Positions 37,774 through 48,069 of a stretch of DNA of 55,363 nt are shown here, piece by piece. How positions within the stretch are numbered: position 1 is the first letter of the stretch; each line of letters opens with the position of its first letter. The position numbers and the translations under genes were made by a program. The notes under the pieces were generated by a model that worked only from the letters and a program-made list of their open reading frames with translations, did not search any database and was not told the DNA's origin. Source of the stretch: Aliivibrio sp. (GTDB lineage: Bacteria; Pseudomonadota; Gammaproteobacteria; Enterobacterales; Vibrionaceae); assembly GCA_016764915.1 (NCBI GenBank), contig JAESQY010000187.1, positions 1 to 55,363 of the forward strand, in the 5' to 3' direction.

Positions 37774-38463
37774 ATGAATAAACCCACAATAAACATTAAA
37801 GATCTACCTTACGAGTCAAGACCAAGAGAAAAACTCTTATCACGCGGACCACAAGCGTTAAGTGATGCCGAACTGCTCGCCATTTTCTTTAGGGTAGGGG
37901 TCAAAGGAATGAATGCGATAGAACTTGCTGATAGCGTATTAACGACGTTTGGCTCTCTTCGTGGCCTGTTTGCTGCCACACAGTCTCAGTTCTGCTCTTA
38001 TAAAGGGTTAGGGGAGGCAAAGTATGCACAATTACAAGCCGTATTGGAGATGACGCAGCGTTATTTGGCCGAAACGCTTCGCAAAGGCGATGCGCTGAAC
38101 TGCCCAGACGATACCAAACGCCTACTGACCAGCCTATTAAGAGATCGCGATAGAGAAGCATTTCTGGTTTTATACTTAGATAATCAGAATCAAATGATAG
38201 CGCATGAGGTGCTTTTTGAAGGGACAATAGGGGCTGCATCCATTTATCCACGGGAGGTGGTAAAAAAATCGTTAGAAAATAATGCAGCCGCGCTCATATT
38301 AGCGCATAATCACCCGTCTGGTTTGGCTGAGCCCAGTCAAGCTGATAGGCGTATAACTCGAAGAATTGCTGATGCTTTATCCCTTGTGGATATCCGAGTG
38401 TTGGACCACTTTGTCATCGGTGATGGAGAGATTGTTTCTTTCGCTGAAAGGGGCTGGATCTGA
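37774..38463 (+). CDS. radC: RadC family JAMM-domain protein
   Basis: Conserved protein of uncertain role; the early link to DNA repair in E. coli was withdrawn. The 229-residue product has an N-terminal helix-hairpin-helix-like part (about 1-90) and a C-terminal MPN+/JAMM domain with His178, His180 and Asp191 (LAHNHPSG...D), the set needed for zinc binding. It lies upstream of rpmB-rpmG, which have their own strong promoter. Confidence 0.93.
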   Translation: MNKPTINIKDLPYESRPREKLLSRGPQALSDAELLAIFFRVGVKGMNAIELADSVLTTFGSLRGLFAATQSQFCSYKGLGEAKYAQLQAVLEMTQRYLAETLRKGDALNCPDDTKRLLTSLLRDRDREAFLVLYLDNQNQMIAHEVLFEGTIGAASIYPREVVKKSLENNAAALILAHNHPSGLAEPSQADRRITRRIADALSLVDIRVLDHFVIGDGEIVSFAERGWI

Positions 38464-38512
38464 CGTTTGAATAAAAAAAGATCAAAAAAGAGCGAAAATA
38501 GTCGGATCGGGC

Positions 38513-38541
38513 TTGAGCAATCTCATTCTAGTTAGTATAAT
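38513..38541 (+). promoter_or_regulatory. Sigma-70 promoter for rpmB-rpmG
   Basis: TTGAGC (38513-38518) and a perfect TATAAT (38536-38541) are separated by exactly 17 bases, about 90 bases upstream of the rpmB ATG. This is the strongest promoter match I see in the window and suits ribosomal protein genes. Confidence 0.85.
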
Positions 38542-38632
38542 GCGCGACCTTTGATAGCCTTGAAATGGGATTCCATTGTGGTTTAGTGCCACCAAGGTGA
38601 TATCATGCTGAAACGATTTGGAGAAGACAGAA

Positions 38633-38860
38633 ATGTCCCGAGTATGCCAAGTAACTGGTAAGCGTCCTGTAACGGGTAATAACCGTTCACACGCTAAAAA
38701 TGCCACCAAGCGTCGTTTTCTGCCGAACCTACAAACTCATCGTTTCTGGGTAGAAAGCGAAAAACGCTTCGTTAAACTTCGTCTAACCGCTAAAGGTATG
38801 CGTATTATTGATAAGAAAGGCATTGAAGCCGTGCTTGTTGACATCCGTACCCCGTGGTGA
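38633..38860 (+). CDS. rpmB: 50S ribosomal protein L28, C-terminus frameshifted
   Basis: Large-subunit ribosomal protein. ATG 38633 follows TGGAGAAG at 38619-38626. As read, the protein is 75 residues and ends Arg-Thr-Pro-Trp. Removing one C from the CCCC at 38850-38853 restores the usual end, Arg-Thr-Arg-Gly-Glu-Asn-Val, with a TAA at 38868-38870 and exactly 78 residues, the normal L28 length. So the sequence carries a one-base insertion in a homopolymer: either a sequencing error, more likely for a ribosomal gene, or a real late frameshift replacing the last six residues. rpmG follows 13 bases after the restored stop. Confidence 0.9.
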   Translation: MSRVCQVTGKRPVTGNNRSHAKNATKRRFLPNLQTHRFWVESEKRFVKLRLTAKGMRIIDKKGIEAVLVDIRTPW

Positions 38861-38883
38861 GAACGTTTAAGAGGATTTAGAGA

Positions 38884-39051
38884 ATGGCTAAAAGCATTCG
38901 TGAGAAGATTAAGTTAGTATCATCAGCTGGTACTGGTCACTTCTACACTACAGATAAAAACAAACGTAACATGCCAGGAAAAATGGAGATCAAAAAATAT
39001 GATCCTGTTGTTCGTCAGCACGTTATGTACAAAGAAGCTAAAATTAAATAA
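38884..39051 (+). CDS. rpmG: 50S ribosomal protein L33
   Basis: Small large-subunit ribosomal protein, 55 residues, opening [19 protein letters not shown] and ending [16 protein letters not shown] as in E. coli and vibrios. The ATG follows AAGAGGATTTAGA. No zinc-binding cysteines are present, so it is the C- (zinc-independent) form. It is co-transcribed with rpmB and followed by a strong terminator. Confidence 0.96.
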   Translation: MAKSIREKIKLVSSAGTGHFYTTDKNKRNMPGKMEIKKYDPVVRQHVMYKEAKIK

Positions 39052-39080
39052 TTATTTGAATTAAGTTTACTTTTGTATCG

Positions 39081-39110
39081 AAACCCAGCTTTGTTGCTGG
39101 GTTTTTTTTT
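39081..39110 (+). terminator. Terminator after rpmG
   Basis: AAACCCAGC (39081-39089) pairs with GCTGGGTTT (39096-39104) over a 6-base loop, inside a run of nine T at 39102-39110. A strong intrinsic terminator for rpmB-rpmG. Confidence 0.92.
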
Positions 39111-39189
39111 GCTTTGAAAATAGAGGAGAGCATAAACAGATGTGATATCTTGAAGGTATCAATCTTATCTTGTTATCTTAAAGGCTATT

Positions 39190-39678
39190 ATGAAACTCTC
39201 GCGTCGTGGTTGGAATAATCTATTGATGTTGTTTGTCATTGTGTTTATTGCCGTGTTGCAACTGCCTAATATTATTAGTAAGCACTTAACCCCTCCTGAA
39301 CCCGACTCTGTATCCACTGCCTACCTGCTTCCATTGAACAGCACGATTCATCAAATTAATTTCCCCCAACTCTCTGTCATTCAAACAGAGGGAATTTGGC
39401 AATCAAAAAGTGATACTGGCTTAGAAGCCGAGAACATAACACAAGTTGTTGAGCACTGGAGTGAGCTACAGGGAAGTATTGTTACTGATGAGATGAAACA
39501 GCAGTTGTCATTGCCATTACCATCGACGGTTGAAATTTGGACTGCAGAACATGAAGAGCCGCAACGTATTACGGTTTATCAGCTGCCAACATTTTGGTTA
39601 TTCAAAAATGGAGTCGCAGATTCAATTGCGGTGACGGTAGAGAGTGAATACCTATTTTTTAACCGTGTCGCCCAGTGA
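39190..39678 (+). CDS. Unrecognised membrane-anchored protein upstream of mutM
   Basis: I do not recognise the 162-residue product. It starts with a basic stretch (MKLSRRGW) and one hydrophobic segment at about 10-28, most likely an uncleaved anchor, leaving about 130 residues in the periplasm without cysteines. The region around 125-140 (ITVYQLPTFWLFKNG) is rich in aromatic residues. The mutM ATG is 25 bases downstream, so the two may share a transcript. Coding is supported by length, position in a clean gap and codon structure. Confidence 0.7.
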   Translation: MKLSRRGWNNLLMLFVIVFIAVLQLPNIISKHLTPPEPDSVSTAYLLPLNSTIHQINFPQLSVIQTEGIWQSKSDTGLEAENITQVVEHWSELQGSIVTDEMKQQLSLPLPSTVEIWTAEHEEPQRITVYQLPTFWLFKNGVADSIAVTVESEYLFFNRVAQ

Positions 39679-39703
39679 TAAAAAATGAATAAAAAGGAAC
39701 GAT

Positions 39704-40519
39704 ATGCCTGAGTTACCAGAAGTTGAAGTGAGCCGATTAGGGATCACACCGCACCTTGTAGGGCAGAAGATCAGTGCCATTACGGTCAGACAGCCACAGC
39801 TGCGTTGGTTAGTACCGCAAGAGTTACAAGATTTGGTGGGTTGCGTGATTATAAAAATCTCACGCAGAGCAAAGTATCTGTTGATAGAGACTGAGCGAGG
39901 AACCGCGATCGTCCATTTAGGCATGTCGGGCAGTTTGAGAATTTTAAGCCAAGCAGAGCCTGCGGGTAAACATGATCATGTGGATCTTGAAGTCAGTAAC
40001 GGCACGTTGCTTAGATATAATGACCCAAGACGTTTTGGTTCATGGTTATGGGCTGAGGTGGGGTCAGTGCATAAAGTACTGTCAAAGCTGGGTCCTGAGC
40101 CTCTAAGTGAAGACTTTTGTCTCGATTACTTGGTAGAAAAAGCCAAAAACAGAAAAACTGTGGCCAAACAATTTGTGATGAATAATGCTGTGGTGGTGGG
40201 GGTAGGCAATATTTACGCTAGCGAAGCACTTTTTCTTGCGGGTATTCACCCAATGCAACCAATAGGAGAGGTTTCAGAAGCGAAACTGGAAACATTACTG
40301 CAACAGATCAAACAGACTCTGACGGCAGCCATTGAGCAGGGCGGTACAACGCTGAAAGATTTTACCCAAGCAGATGGAAAACCAGGATACTTCTCACAAA
40401 AATTGCACGTTTATGGTCGAGCAGGGGAACCTTGTCTGCATTGCGCTACTCTATTAACAGAAGTAAAAATTGCGCAAAGAAACAGTTTTTACTGTGAGCA
40501 ATGCCAAAAGTTAAATTAG
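39704..40519 (+). CDS. mutM: Formamidopyrimidine-DNA glycosylase MutM (Fpg)
   Basis: Base-excision repair enzyme removing 8-oxoguanine and formamidopyrimidines, with AP lyase activity. The 271-residue protein has the catalytic N-terminus Pro2-Glu3 in [11 protein letters not shown], a Lys near 57, the helix-two-turn-helix around [14 protein letters not shown] (about 166-179) and a C-terminal zinc finger with CLHC and CEQC pairs (about 245-268). ATG 39704 follows AAAGGAACGAT. Normal length. Confidence 0.96.
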   Translation: MPELPEVEVSRLGITPHLVGQKISAITVRQPQLRWLVPQELQDLVGCVIIKISRRAKYLLIETERGTAIVHLGMSGSLRILSQAEPAGKHDHVDLEVSNGTLLRYNDPRRFGSWLWAEVGSVHKVLSKLGPEPLSEDFCLDYLVEKAKNRKTVAKQFVMNNAVVVGVGNIYASEALFLAGIHPMQPIGEVSEAKLETLLQQIKQTLTAAIEQGGTTLKDFTQADGKPGYFSQKLHVYGRAGEPCLHCATLLTEVKIAQRNSFYCEQCQKLN

Positions 40520-40596
40520 AGATTTATTGATGATTATATCTATATGGCATGCTATAACTAGTTAGTTGTAAATATTAGGTATTCATTATCCAATTC

Positions 40597-42567
40597 TTGA
40601 AAAATACCCGTCACTTGAATCACACCATTTGGGTTCAAATCCTAACCATTACTTTAATTCTATTTACTGCTCGAGTGATCTTTTTTTTGAATGTCGGTCA
40701 TCTGGAGTGGTTTACTGAAAAAAGCAGTGATCTGCAACGAGCTTTTTTTACTGGCTTCCGCTTTGATATCAAAGTGGCGGCAATTGCATTCGCTCCGCTG
40801 TTTTTGCTGGGGCTTTTCACTGCCTCTTTTCCTTCACTCTATGTACGCTTGCGAACTGTTTTTCCTTGGTATGGTTTAGTGATCTGTTTTCTGGTCACTG
40901 CGTTTTCGATTGGTAATTACTACTACTTTAAAACTTACGGTAATCATTTTGATCTGTTTGTGTATGGATTTTTTGATGATGATACCGAAGCAGTAATAGA
41001 GAATATCTGGACGGATTATCCTATTGTCCTCTCTTTTCTCGCTTCGGTGTTCGTCACTGCCGTTTATGTTGCGGTCATAAAGAGAGTGAATCTCAACCGA
41101 ACAGAACATGATGATGTTAAGCGTCATAAAGGAGTAATGAGTATATTGGTTATTATTAGTGTGCTTGGCATCGCTTTTTTTGCCAGAGGCTCTTTGGGCA
41201 CGTTCCCGCTGAAAAGATATCACGCCCACGTTTCTGAAGTGGAGATTATCAATAAAATCACCCCTAATGCGTTGGTTGCCCTTGAGTGGGCGAAAACCGA
41301 TTACAAAAATCAGAGTAAATTTAATCAAGTTGATCCGGCGGTGCTGACCAAATAATTAGAGAAGGTATTAGGAAGATCCAGTGATCGCTACCAAACAAGC
41401 AGTAATGCCTTTTTAGCCGAGAACAAACCTCATGTAGTGATGGCTTTAATGGAAGGCATGGGCGTTAATGTATTGATCGAAGATGATTATCCTCGTAATG
41501 ATGTTTTGGGAAGCTTACGCTCGGCATTTGAAAACGATTATCTTTTTACTCGCTTTTTAGCTGAAACCTCAGCCACCATTGATACCATTGTAAACATGGT
41601 GGCAAAAAGCAATGTGCCCACCATCAGCCACTCTTCGGCGCAAAAAAAGGTAATTGAAGGTCGAGCCATGCTGCCATACAAACAAGCAGGCTATAAAACC
41701 ATCTTTATTACTGCAGGTAATGGTATGTGGCGTAATGTGGCTAACTATCTACCTGTGCAAGGTTTTGATTTGGTGCTTGATGAAAATAGTATTATGGATG
41801 CGTTTCCTGCATCAAAACAGTACGCAGCAGCTTGGGGCCTACCCGATGAGTATGCCTTTAAGTTAGCTAAAAAGTTGTTAGATGAGGCGAAAGAGCCACT
41901 GTTTATCTACCTATTGACGGTCACCAACCACACGCCATATAAAGCGCCAGACAGTTACTCAGTAAAACCGATTAAAGTGAGTGAGCAGTTGCTAACCAGG
42001 ATGGGAGAGGGAGAGGAACAAGCAGCAGCACTGCTATCAACCTATCAATATGCTGCAAACTCGCTGGGTAATTTTATTAGCTCAGTAAAAAGCTCATCGC
42101 TGGCTAAACAGACTATTATTGCTGCGACGGGCGATCATAAAATCAGAGGGTTTACCCTTAAAGATCCGGACGATCTGGCCCTAAAAAACGCAGTTCCATT
42201 TTATCTTTATATACCGCAACCGATTAAAGAGAGCGTTGAGCTTCGATACGATCCCAAAAGAGTCGGCTCACATAAAGATATTTTCCCAACGCTGTATGCT
42301 TTTAGCCTGTCGGATGCCTCTTACACATCGCTTGGCGGCCGGAATATGTTGGTAGAAAAGGATACGTTCTCTTTTGGTTTTAATCCCGAGGTGACGCTTA
42401 CCGATGAAGGAGTGTTTAAAAATAGCCAACCATCAAAGTTGTATCGATGGAGTGGTGACACTCTTTTATCCACGGCTATAACGGCAAGCTCAAATGATCA
42501 GCCCAATGTCGGCAATGATTATAAGCAGCTTGCAACGTTATATATCCACAATCAAGTCACTCAATAA
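40597..42567 (+). pseudogene. LtaS-like membrane sulfatase, interrupted by an in-frame stop
   Basis: Member of the alkaline-phosphatase/LTA synthase-like family: five membrane segments in the first part (about 10-190 of 656 codons) and a periplasmic sulfatase-like domain, with LMEGMG (codons 279-284), a Thr-containing segment ETSATIDTI (about 324-332), LTVTNHTPY and ATGDHKIRG. It starts at TTG 40597. A TAA at 41353-41355 stops the frame at codon 253 between membrane and catalytic parts; beyond it the same frame runs on without a break to 42567. A C-to-T change of a CAA Gln codon is the simplest cause. The natural substrate is unknown; relatives transfer phosphoglycerol or phosphoethanolamine. 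It could be a recent pseudogene, a sequencing error, or two separate polypeptides. Confidence 0.85.
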
Positions 42568-42596
42568 ACAGAGGGCTAACAATAGGTGCAGCGCCG

Positions 42597-43082
42597 TTAT
42601 TGCTCTAATTTTTTAGTGGCGAGGTGCTGCGCAATATAAGGCTGCACAAATAGAGAAACATCCCCTCCATGCAGCGCCACTTCACGAACAATCGTCGATG
42701 AGAGAAAGGCAAACTCCTCTGATGGGGTGAGAAAGACACTCTCTAAATTAGGAAGCATGCGGCGATATAAGTTGGTGAGACCAAACTCATACTCAAAATC
42801 CATGGTGGTACGCAGACCTCGGATTAATAAACTCGCCTTTTGCTGTTTCGCAAAATCAACCAACAAGCCAGAAAAACCCATAACAGTGACGTTATCAAGG
42901 TGGGTAAGAACATGGCTTGCCATATCCACTCGTTCATCAAGAGTAAACATGGTTTTTTTACTTGGACTCGCTGCTACAGCAACCAAGATATGATCAAACA
43001 TTCTGGATGAACGCTCAATTAAGTTAATGTGGCCATTGGTGATTGGGTCAAACGTTCCAGGGTAGATTACTTGTGTTGTCAT
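42597..43082 (-). CDS. coaD: Phosphopantetheine adenylyltransferase CoaD
   Basis: Fourth step of coenzyme A synthesis: adenylates 4'-phosphopantetheine. The 161-residue protein shows the nucleotidyltransferase motif TNGH (about 16-19) in [19 protein letters not shown], the Lys in SPSKKTMF (about 41-42) and the ISSTIVRE-like motif [15 protein letters not shown] (about 126-140). It is divergent from the LPS core gene at 43209, as in many gamma-proteobacteria where coaD (kdtB) lies in the core locus. Confidence 0.96.
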   Translation of the reverse strand: MTTQVIYPGTFDPITNGHINLIERSSRMFDHILVAVAASPSKKTMFTLDERVDMASHVLTHLDNVTVMGFSGLLVDFAKQQKASLLIRGLRTTMDFEYEFGLTNLYRRMLPNLESVFLTPSEEFAFLSSTIVREVALHGGDVSLFVQPYIAQHLATKKLEQ

Positions 43083-43208
43083 GCCACTCTCATTAAGGTT
43101 TTTGATTCAACTTAAAATATAGTATCAAAAACTGTAAAAACGAGTTAGAAAAACTAGTTAAAAACGAGATAATAAGTATTATATCCAAAACACTTTTAGA
43201 GATATTGC

Positions 43209-44243
43209 ATGAAAAAAATACTGGTTATTAGAAACGACAAAATCGGTGACTTTATGCTGGCATGGCCAAGTTTTGCGATGCTAAAAAGTTCAATGCCTGA
43301 CTGCCATATAACGGCGTTGGTACCTAAGTACACCAAAGCATTGGCTGAGCTGTGCCCATGGATTGACAGTGTGATCATCGACTCAACTAAAAGTGCCACT
43401 AAACAGCAGCAAAACGCCCTGATTAACGAAATTAAACAGGGCAACTTTGATGCGTCATTGAATCTGTTTTCTACCACCTACAACGCGCTGTTAGTGTGGA
43501 AAGCTAGGATCCCATATCGATTAGCGCCTGCGACGAAATTGGCTCAACTGTTTTATAATCGCCGGATTAAACAGAAACGCTCCCAATCGGCCAAACCTGA
43601 GTACCAATATAATTTAGATCTGGTTCGTGCTTTTCTTAGTGAGCATAACGTGGATATTGTAGAACCGACTGCACCATTTTTTACCTTTGATAAGCAGGTT
43701 ATTGCTCAACAAAAACAGAAACTAGTACAACAGTTGGATATCAGTGCCGATAAACCTTGGGTCTACGTTCATGTTGGAACGGGGGGGTCTTCAAATAATC
43801 TCTCTTTAGAACAGTATGCTGCGTTAATTGTTGGATTGGAGTATCAGGTTGAGGTGGTGTTAACCGCTGGACCAGGTGAAGAAGAGAAAGCAAAAGAGTT
43901 GAAAGCGCTATTACAACAACAAGGCGTCACTGCTGTGGTGTATGATAAAAATGACGGTTTGGTCGATTTTACCTGCTCAATTGCCTGTGCCGATCTCTTT
44001 ATCGCCGGCTCAACGGGTCCACTGCACATTGCTGCAACGGTAGATGTGCCGACGATTGGTTTCTTTCCGAACAAGCGATCATCAACGCCATTACGCTGGC
44101 TTCCATTGAACTCTGAAGGGCGTCATTTGCCATTTTGCCCACCCAAAAGTGGTGACCAACCGAGTGAAGCGGACATGAGCCTTATTGATATGAATAAGAC
44201 ATTATTGGATGTTAACTCTTGGGCGGCAATGTACTTGTCTTAA
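43209..44243 (+). CDS. Family 9 glycosyltransferase (heptosyltransferase-like)
   Basis: GT-B enzyme of 344 residues related to ADP-heptose:LPS heptosyltransferases. The N-terminus [17 protein letters not shown] is the family phosphate-site motif, and the C-terminal half has [15 protein letters not shown] (about 175-189) and [13 protein letters not shown] (about 264-276) for the nucleotide sugar. Position beside coaD and the other core transferases supports an LPS core role. Its 3' end overlaps the convergent family 2 transferase by 32 bases. The sugar and position cannot be told. Confidence 0.85.
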   Translation: MKKILVIRNDKIGDFMLAWPSFAMLKSSMPDCHITALVPKYTKALAELCPWIDSVIIDSTKSATKQQQNALINEIKQGNFDASLNLFSTTYNALLVWKARIPYRLAPATKLAQLFYNRRIKQKRSQSAKPEYQYNLDLVRAFLSEHNVDIVEPTAPFFTFDKQVIAQQKQKLVQQLDISADKPWVYVHVGTGGSSNNLSLEQYAALIVGLEYQVEVVLTAGPGEEEKAKELKALLQQQGVTAVVYDKNDGLVDFTCSIACADLFIAGSTGPLHIAATVDVPTIGFFPNKRSSTPLRWLPLNSEGRHLPFCPPKSGDQPSEADMSLIDMNKTLLDVNSWAAMYLS

Positions 44244-45006
44244 TCCATAAATCTGCGTATTTGGCAAACGTTGAGTGCGCAGAGAGTAGGGAGAGTAAAA
44301 ACCCTTGTTTGCCATCTAAGAAGCCGGCTTTAATGATGTACATTTTAATAAAACAGGTCATGGCGTGAATAATGCCTTGGCTGATGCTGCTTTTTTTGCC
44401 GCGAGCCTCTCTCTGTTTTGCCCACGCCTCTGCGTAACCTGCGGACTTAACTAAATAGTGGTGCAGATCGTTATAGGTGTAGTGAATCGCATCACCTGTC
44501 AGGTTTTCAATCTGCATCCCGGCTGATATTTCGACTTTTTCATGCACTAAAGCATCATTGTATTGCGTCATGGTGGTTGGGTATAAACGAACCACACGAT
44601 CTGGGTACCAACCACAGTGACGAATATAGCGTCCAAATACCCAACTTAAGCGAGAAATCTTGTAGAGGGTATTGGGTTTATTGGCGGCAACCGCTTGCTG
44701 GATACTCAGTTTCAGCTCCGGCGTGACTCTCTCGTCGGCGTCTAACCACAACACGAAATCCGATTCAACATGCTGCTGTGCCAGACGACGCTGAGGGCCA
44801 AACCCTTGCCAATCTTCATTGACAAAAAATTTATCGGTATACTCTAAAGCGATCGATTTAGTCGCATCACTGCTTCCCGAGTCAAGAATGACGATTTCAT
44901 CAACCCAATCTTTGACGGTATCCAGACACGCTTTTAAGTGTTTTTCTTCATTCTTCACGATTAATGCAACCGCAAGAGTGGTTGTTGGTGTGGTGCTGGT
45001 TGACAT
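44212..45006 (-). CDS. WaaE/KdtX-like family 2 glycosyltransferase
   Basis: Resembles the LPS core beta-1,4-glucosyltransferase group (WaaE, KdtX, LgtF) that adds glucose to heptose I. The 264-residue protein has [17 protein letters not shown] (about 15-31), ILDSGSSD (about 41-48), the DxD motif LWLDADERV (about 86-94), [12 protein letters not shown] (about 128-139) and a conserved C-terminal membrane-associated helix region (about 200-235). It starts two bases after the family 9 gene upstream of it on the same strand. The family call is good; the exact linkage is inference. Confidence 0.85.
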   Translation of the reverse strand: MSTSTTPTTTLAVALIVKNEEKHLKACLDTVKDWVDEIVILDSGSSDATKSIALEYTDKFFVNEDWQGFGPQRRLAQQHVESDFVLWLDADERVTPELKLSIQQAVAANKPNTLYKISRLSWVFGRYIRHCGWYPDRVVRLYPTTMTQYNDALVHEKVEISAGMQIENLTGDAIHYTYNDLHHYLVKSAGYAEAWAKQREARGKKSSISQGIIHAMTCFIKMYIIKAGFLDGKQGFLLSLLSAHSTFAKYADLWIKTSTLPPKS

Positions 45007-45008
45007 AT

Positions 45009-46064
45009 TTACTCCGAGTGTTGCGAATGAATAATAGGAGATAAGCTCTGTTTCACCCTTTCAACGGTAATGTCTAACATGAGGTCATCTCCTTTAACAC
45101 GAGTGCTCCAAGCCAGTTGTTCTATCGGTTTGTTATGCTGTTTTTGGACATGATGTTCATACACACTGACCACTTTATCAAGATCGTTGTAGGGGCCGGT
45201 ACGATTTGGGTTACTGTGGGCGTATAGACCAATCACAGGGGTCGATTGTGTGGTAGCGATATGAGCAGGACCAGAGTCAGGGGCAATCACTACATCAGCG
45301 CGTTTTAACACCGCGGTTAACTGCTTGAGGGAGGTCTGCCCAATTAGGTTGATGACATCACCTTTCATACTCTGTTCGATACTTTTTCCTAGTGCTATCT
45401 CCCTTGGAGCCGGTGAGCCACACAGCAGCACATTGCAGTTTTGCTCTAAGGCATAGTCGGCTATTTGAGCGTACCCTTCTACAGTCCAATTACGCACATC
45501 TTTGCTTGCCGCAGGGGATATCACCACTGTTTTTCCGTTTGCAGGGATTACATTTTTTGCAAAGTCATTATCTTCTTTAGACAGGGGAATATGCCAACAA
45601 GGGACAGAGGTTGGTACCCCGATAAATTGCGTAAATGAGAAAAAGCTATCAAGAACATGGGCTGAAGCAGTATCGTCGATTTTTTTATTGGTGAACAACC
45701 ATTGCCCCTCTTTGGCTCTTTTTCGGTTAAAGCCTACCTTGTACTTAGCTTTGATGCCTAGCGTTAGAATGCTCGCTCGAAGCGCTAACTGCATATGGAG
45801 CAGCACATCAAATTGTTGATTGTTTAACTGCTGCCATACTTGTTTCATACCCGCGAAGCCCGATTTTTTATCAAACACGATCACATCAATGTTGGGCAGG
45901 TCATGGATCAGTTGAGCCTCAATCTTTCCTACGATCCAAGTGATCTTGGTGCTCGGCCAATAAGATTGAATCGCTTGCACTGCAGCAACGGCGTGGCAAA
46001 CATCGCCAATCGCTGAGAGTCTTAGAATACAGATAGATTTTGGAGCAGAAGAAAAAAGAGCCAT
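45009..46064 (-). CDS. Family 9 glycosyltransferase (heptosyltransferase)
   Basis: LPS heptosyltransferase-like GT-B protein of 351 residues from ATG 46064. The frame is open to an ATG at 46115 that would add 17 residues, but neither start has a clear ribosome site and the family motif [15 protein letters not shown] normally lies close to the N-terminus. The C-terminal half has [13 protein letters not shown] (about 180-192) and [14 protein letters not shown] (about 259-272), with the Asp and Pro-x-His pattern used for ADP-heptose. It is divergent from the YejM-like gene. WaaF or WaaC type cannot be decided by eye. Confidence 0.85.
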   Translation of the reverse strand: MALFSSAPKSICILRLSAIGDVCHAVAAVQAIQSYWPSTKITWIVGKIEAQLIHDLPNIDVIVFDKKSGFAGMKQVWQQLNNQQFDVLLHMQLALRASILTLGIKAKYKVGFNRKRAKEGQWLFTNKKIDDTASAHVLDSFFSFTQFIGVPTSVPCWHIPLSKEDNDFAKNVIPANGKTVVISPAASKDVRNWTVEGYAQIADYALEQNCNVLLCGSPAPREIALGKSIEQSMKGDVINLIGQTSLKQLTAVLKRADVVIAPDSGPAHIATTQSTPVIGLYAHSNPNRTGPYNDLDKVVSVYEHHVQKQHNKPIEQLAWSTRVKGDDLMLDITVERVKQSLSPIIHSQHSE

Positions 46065-46221
46065 GTGAGAGCGGAGTCCAAAATTGAGTAAGTTAGAATT
46101 ATGCCGCTTGAACATGAAAAAGAAAAGCTGAACGAAACTTTATAGAGTTGCTACAATGTCGAACTGTGATTTATACAGAAAAACATAGCCTCAGATCATC
46201 ATTTTTGGGAGTAATTTTAGA

Positions 46222-48057
46222 GTGCCTATAAAACAACGTCTTCATGCCCACGGTTGGTTTATTTTAATTAATGCATTGATCGCATTGATGATAGCGACAA
46301 GATATTTTGCTTTCTTGCCAGAGTTTCCATCTGATTTTATGGGGGCGACTTTTATTGTGGTTGGCACCTTTAGTCAAATGGTTCTGTTAGCGCTGGTGAT
46401 GGGGCTGATTTCACTGCCAGTATTGATATTAGGTAAAATGCCAAGAAATGCACTGCAGGCACTGATAGCATCGATTGGCGTCGGCGCTCTCTTTATCGAT
46501 ACCTTAGTGTTTGCACAGTATCGCTTTCATATTAATGCGGTGGTGCTTGAGTTAGTTCTGTCTGGACAGGTGGTGAGTTTTCCGCTCGTTACGTGGTTGA
46601 CGGTGATTGGTGGCGTATTGCTGCTGGTATTGGCGCAATTTTCCCTGATTCGTTGGTTAGAAAAACCCGCAGGCATCACTCAGCATCGGTTAGGGCGAAA
46701 GTTTGCTTTAGTCACTTTTTTTGCTTTGTTGGCCACACACGGTATCCATATTTGGGCCGCTGCAAATGCATACCAACCGGTAACTATGGTTAAGCGATAC
46801 TTGCCTCTGTTCTATCCGGCAACGTCAAACAGCATGATGCGAAAGTATGGCTGGTTAGATGAAGAGGCACTCACTCGCCAGAACTCGATGAAAATGAGTA
46901 CCAAAAGCGATCTCAACTATCCGTTGAATCCACTGCAAACCGTAGCGGTTGAGAAACCAATCAATATTATGTTGTTAGTCGTTGACTCATGGCGTGCTGA
47001 TACCTTTAATGCAGAAAATACGCCTAACATGTGGCAGTACGCTCAATCAGGTATGGTGTTTAATCGCCATATCGCGTCTGGTAATGCCACTCGCACGGGC
47101 ATTTTTGGTCTTTTTTACGGAATTTCTGGTACCTATTGGCACGGATTTTTAGCCAATAAACAGACGCCAGTGCTGATGGACCGCTTGCAAGAGTTAAATT
47201 ATGATTTAGGCATTTTTACAGCCGCTCAGCTAAGAAAACCTGAATTTAATCAAACGGTATTTAGAAATGTGCCTGACTTAAGAATCGGTTCTCAAGGGAA
47301 GCGACCGTCCGAACTAGATAAAAACCTGACGAAAGATTGGCTGGAGTGGTACAGCAATCGAGATCAAAGCAAACCTGCGTTCTCATTTCTATTTTATGAT
47401 GCGCCGCACGGTTATGACTTCCCAAGTGATTATGCACATCGTTATGAGCCGATGTTAGATAAAATTGATTACCTGAAATTAAATAACGACAGTGATGTAA
47501 CGCCATTTACTAATCGCTATAAAACCAGTGTGCACTTTGTGGATAGTGTGGCTAAACAGGTGTTAGACAAACTTAAACAGAGCGGCGATCTTGACAATAC
47601 CCTAGTGATTATTACTGGCGATCACGGGCAAGAGATGAATGACAATAGACTTAACTTTTGGGGGCATAACAGTAACTTTACCGATGCGCAAGTTAACGTC
47701 CCCTTCGCCATCTTTGGCCCTAAAGTCAGCAGCGACACCATGAAGTGGCAGGCCAATGACTTAACTAGCCATCAAGATGTGGTGCCAACACTGATGAAAA
47801 ACTACTTAGGTGTCACCAGTGAGACCGGTGATTATTCAGTTGGTGAAGATCTGCTTGATAAGCGTGTAGAGCGTGAATGGATTATGTCTTCGAACTACAG
47901 CGGTTACGCCATTGTAGAAGAGGAGTCAATACTTGAAATAGGTGCCACAGGACAGTATCAGCTACTGGATAAAACCAACCGACCGCTAAAAGACAGAGAG
48001 ATTAACTTCCAGCACTTGCAACAAGCACTGGAAGAGATCAGTCGTTTTAGTAAGTGA
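46222..48057 (+). CDS. YejM/PbgA-like inner-membrane sulfatase-family protein
   Basis: Related to E. coli YejM (PbgA/LapC), which controls LPS synthesis through LapB and FtsH. The 611-residue protein has five membrane segments (about 10-190; the DUF3413 part), a linker, and a periplasmic sulfatase-like domain with LVVDSWRAD (about 254-262), SGNATRTGIFGLF (about 291-303), ITGDHGQEMND (about 465-475) and WGHNSNF (about 480-486). The start is GTG 46222 after GGGAGTAATTTTAGA. It stands inside the LPS locus, unlike E. coli yejM, so it could be the LPS regulator or a paralogue with enzyme activity. Confidence 0.85.
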   Translation: MPIKQRLHAHGWFILINALIALMIATRYFAFLPEFPSDFMGATFIVVGTFSQMVLLALVMGLISLPVLILGKMPRNALQALIASIGVGALFIDTLVFAQYRFHINAVVLELVLSGQVVSFPLVTWLTVIGGVLLLVLAQFSLIRWLEKPAGITQHRLGRKFALVTFFALLATHGIHIWAAANAYQPVTMVKRYLPLFYPATSNSMMRKYGWLDEEALTRQNSMKMSTKSDLNYPLNPLQTVAVEKPINIMLLVVDSWRADTFNAENTPNMWQYAQSGMVFNRHIASGNATRTGIFGLFYGISGTYWHGFLANKQTPVLMDRLQELNYDLGIFTAAQLRKPEFNQTVFRNVPDLRIGSQGKRPSELDKNLTKDWLEWYSNRDQSKPAFSFLFYDAPHGYDFPSDYAHRYEPMLDKIDYLKLNNDSDVTPFTNRYKTSVHFVDSVAKQVLDKLKQSGDLDNTLVIITGDHGQEMNDNRLNFWGHNSNFTDAQVNVPFAIFGPKVSSDTMKWQANDLTSHQDVVPTLMKNYLGVTSETGDYSVGEDLLDKRVEREWIMSSNYSGYAIVEEESILEIGATGQYQLLDKTNRPLKDREINFQHLQQALEEISRFSK

Positions 48058-48069
48058 TTGTATTAAAAT

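Noticed and set aside
40624..40648. GGTTCAAATCC, resembling a tRNA T-loop
   Set aside because: It is inside the coding frame of the sulfatase gene, and no acceptor, D or anticodon arm can be folded around it.
40876..41328. 150-codon open frame on the - strand inside the sulfatase gene
   Set aside because: It is a shadow of the hydrophobic coding region, without ribosome site or recognisable domain.
42571..42603. CAATAGG ... TTATTG repeat after the sulfatase gene
   Set aside because: The stem is short and imperfect with no T run, so I do not call it a terminator.
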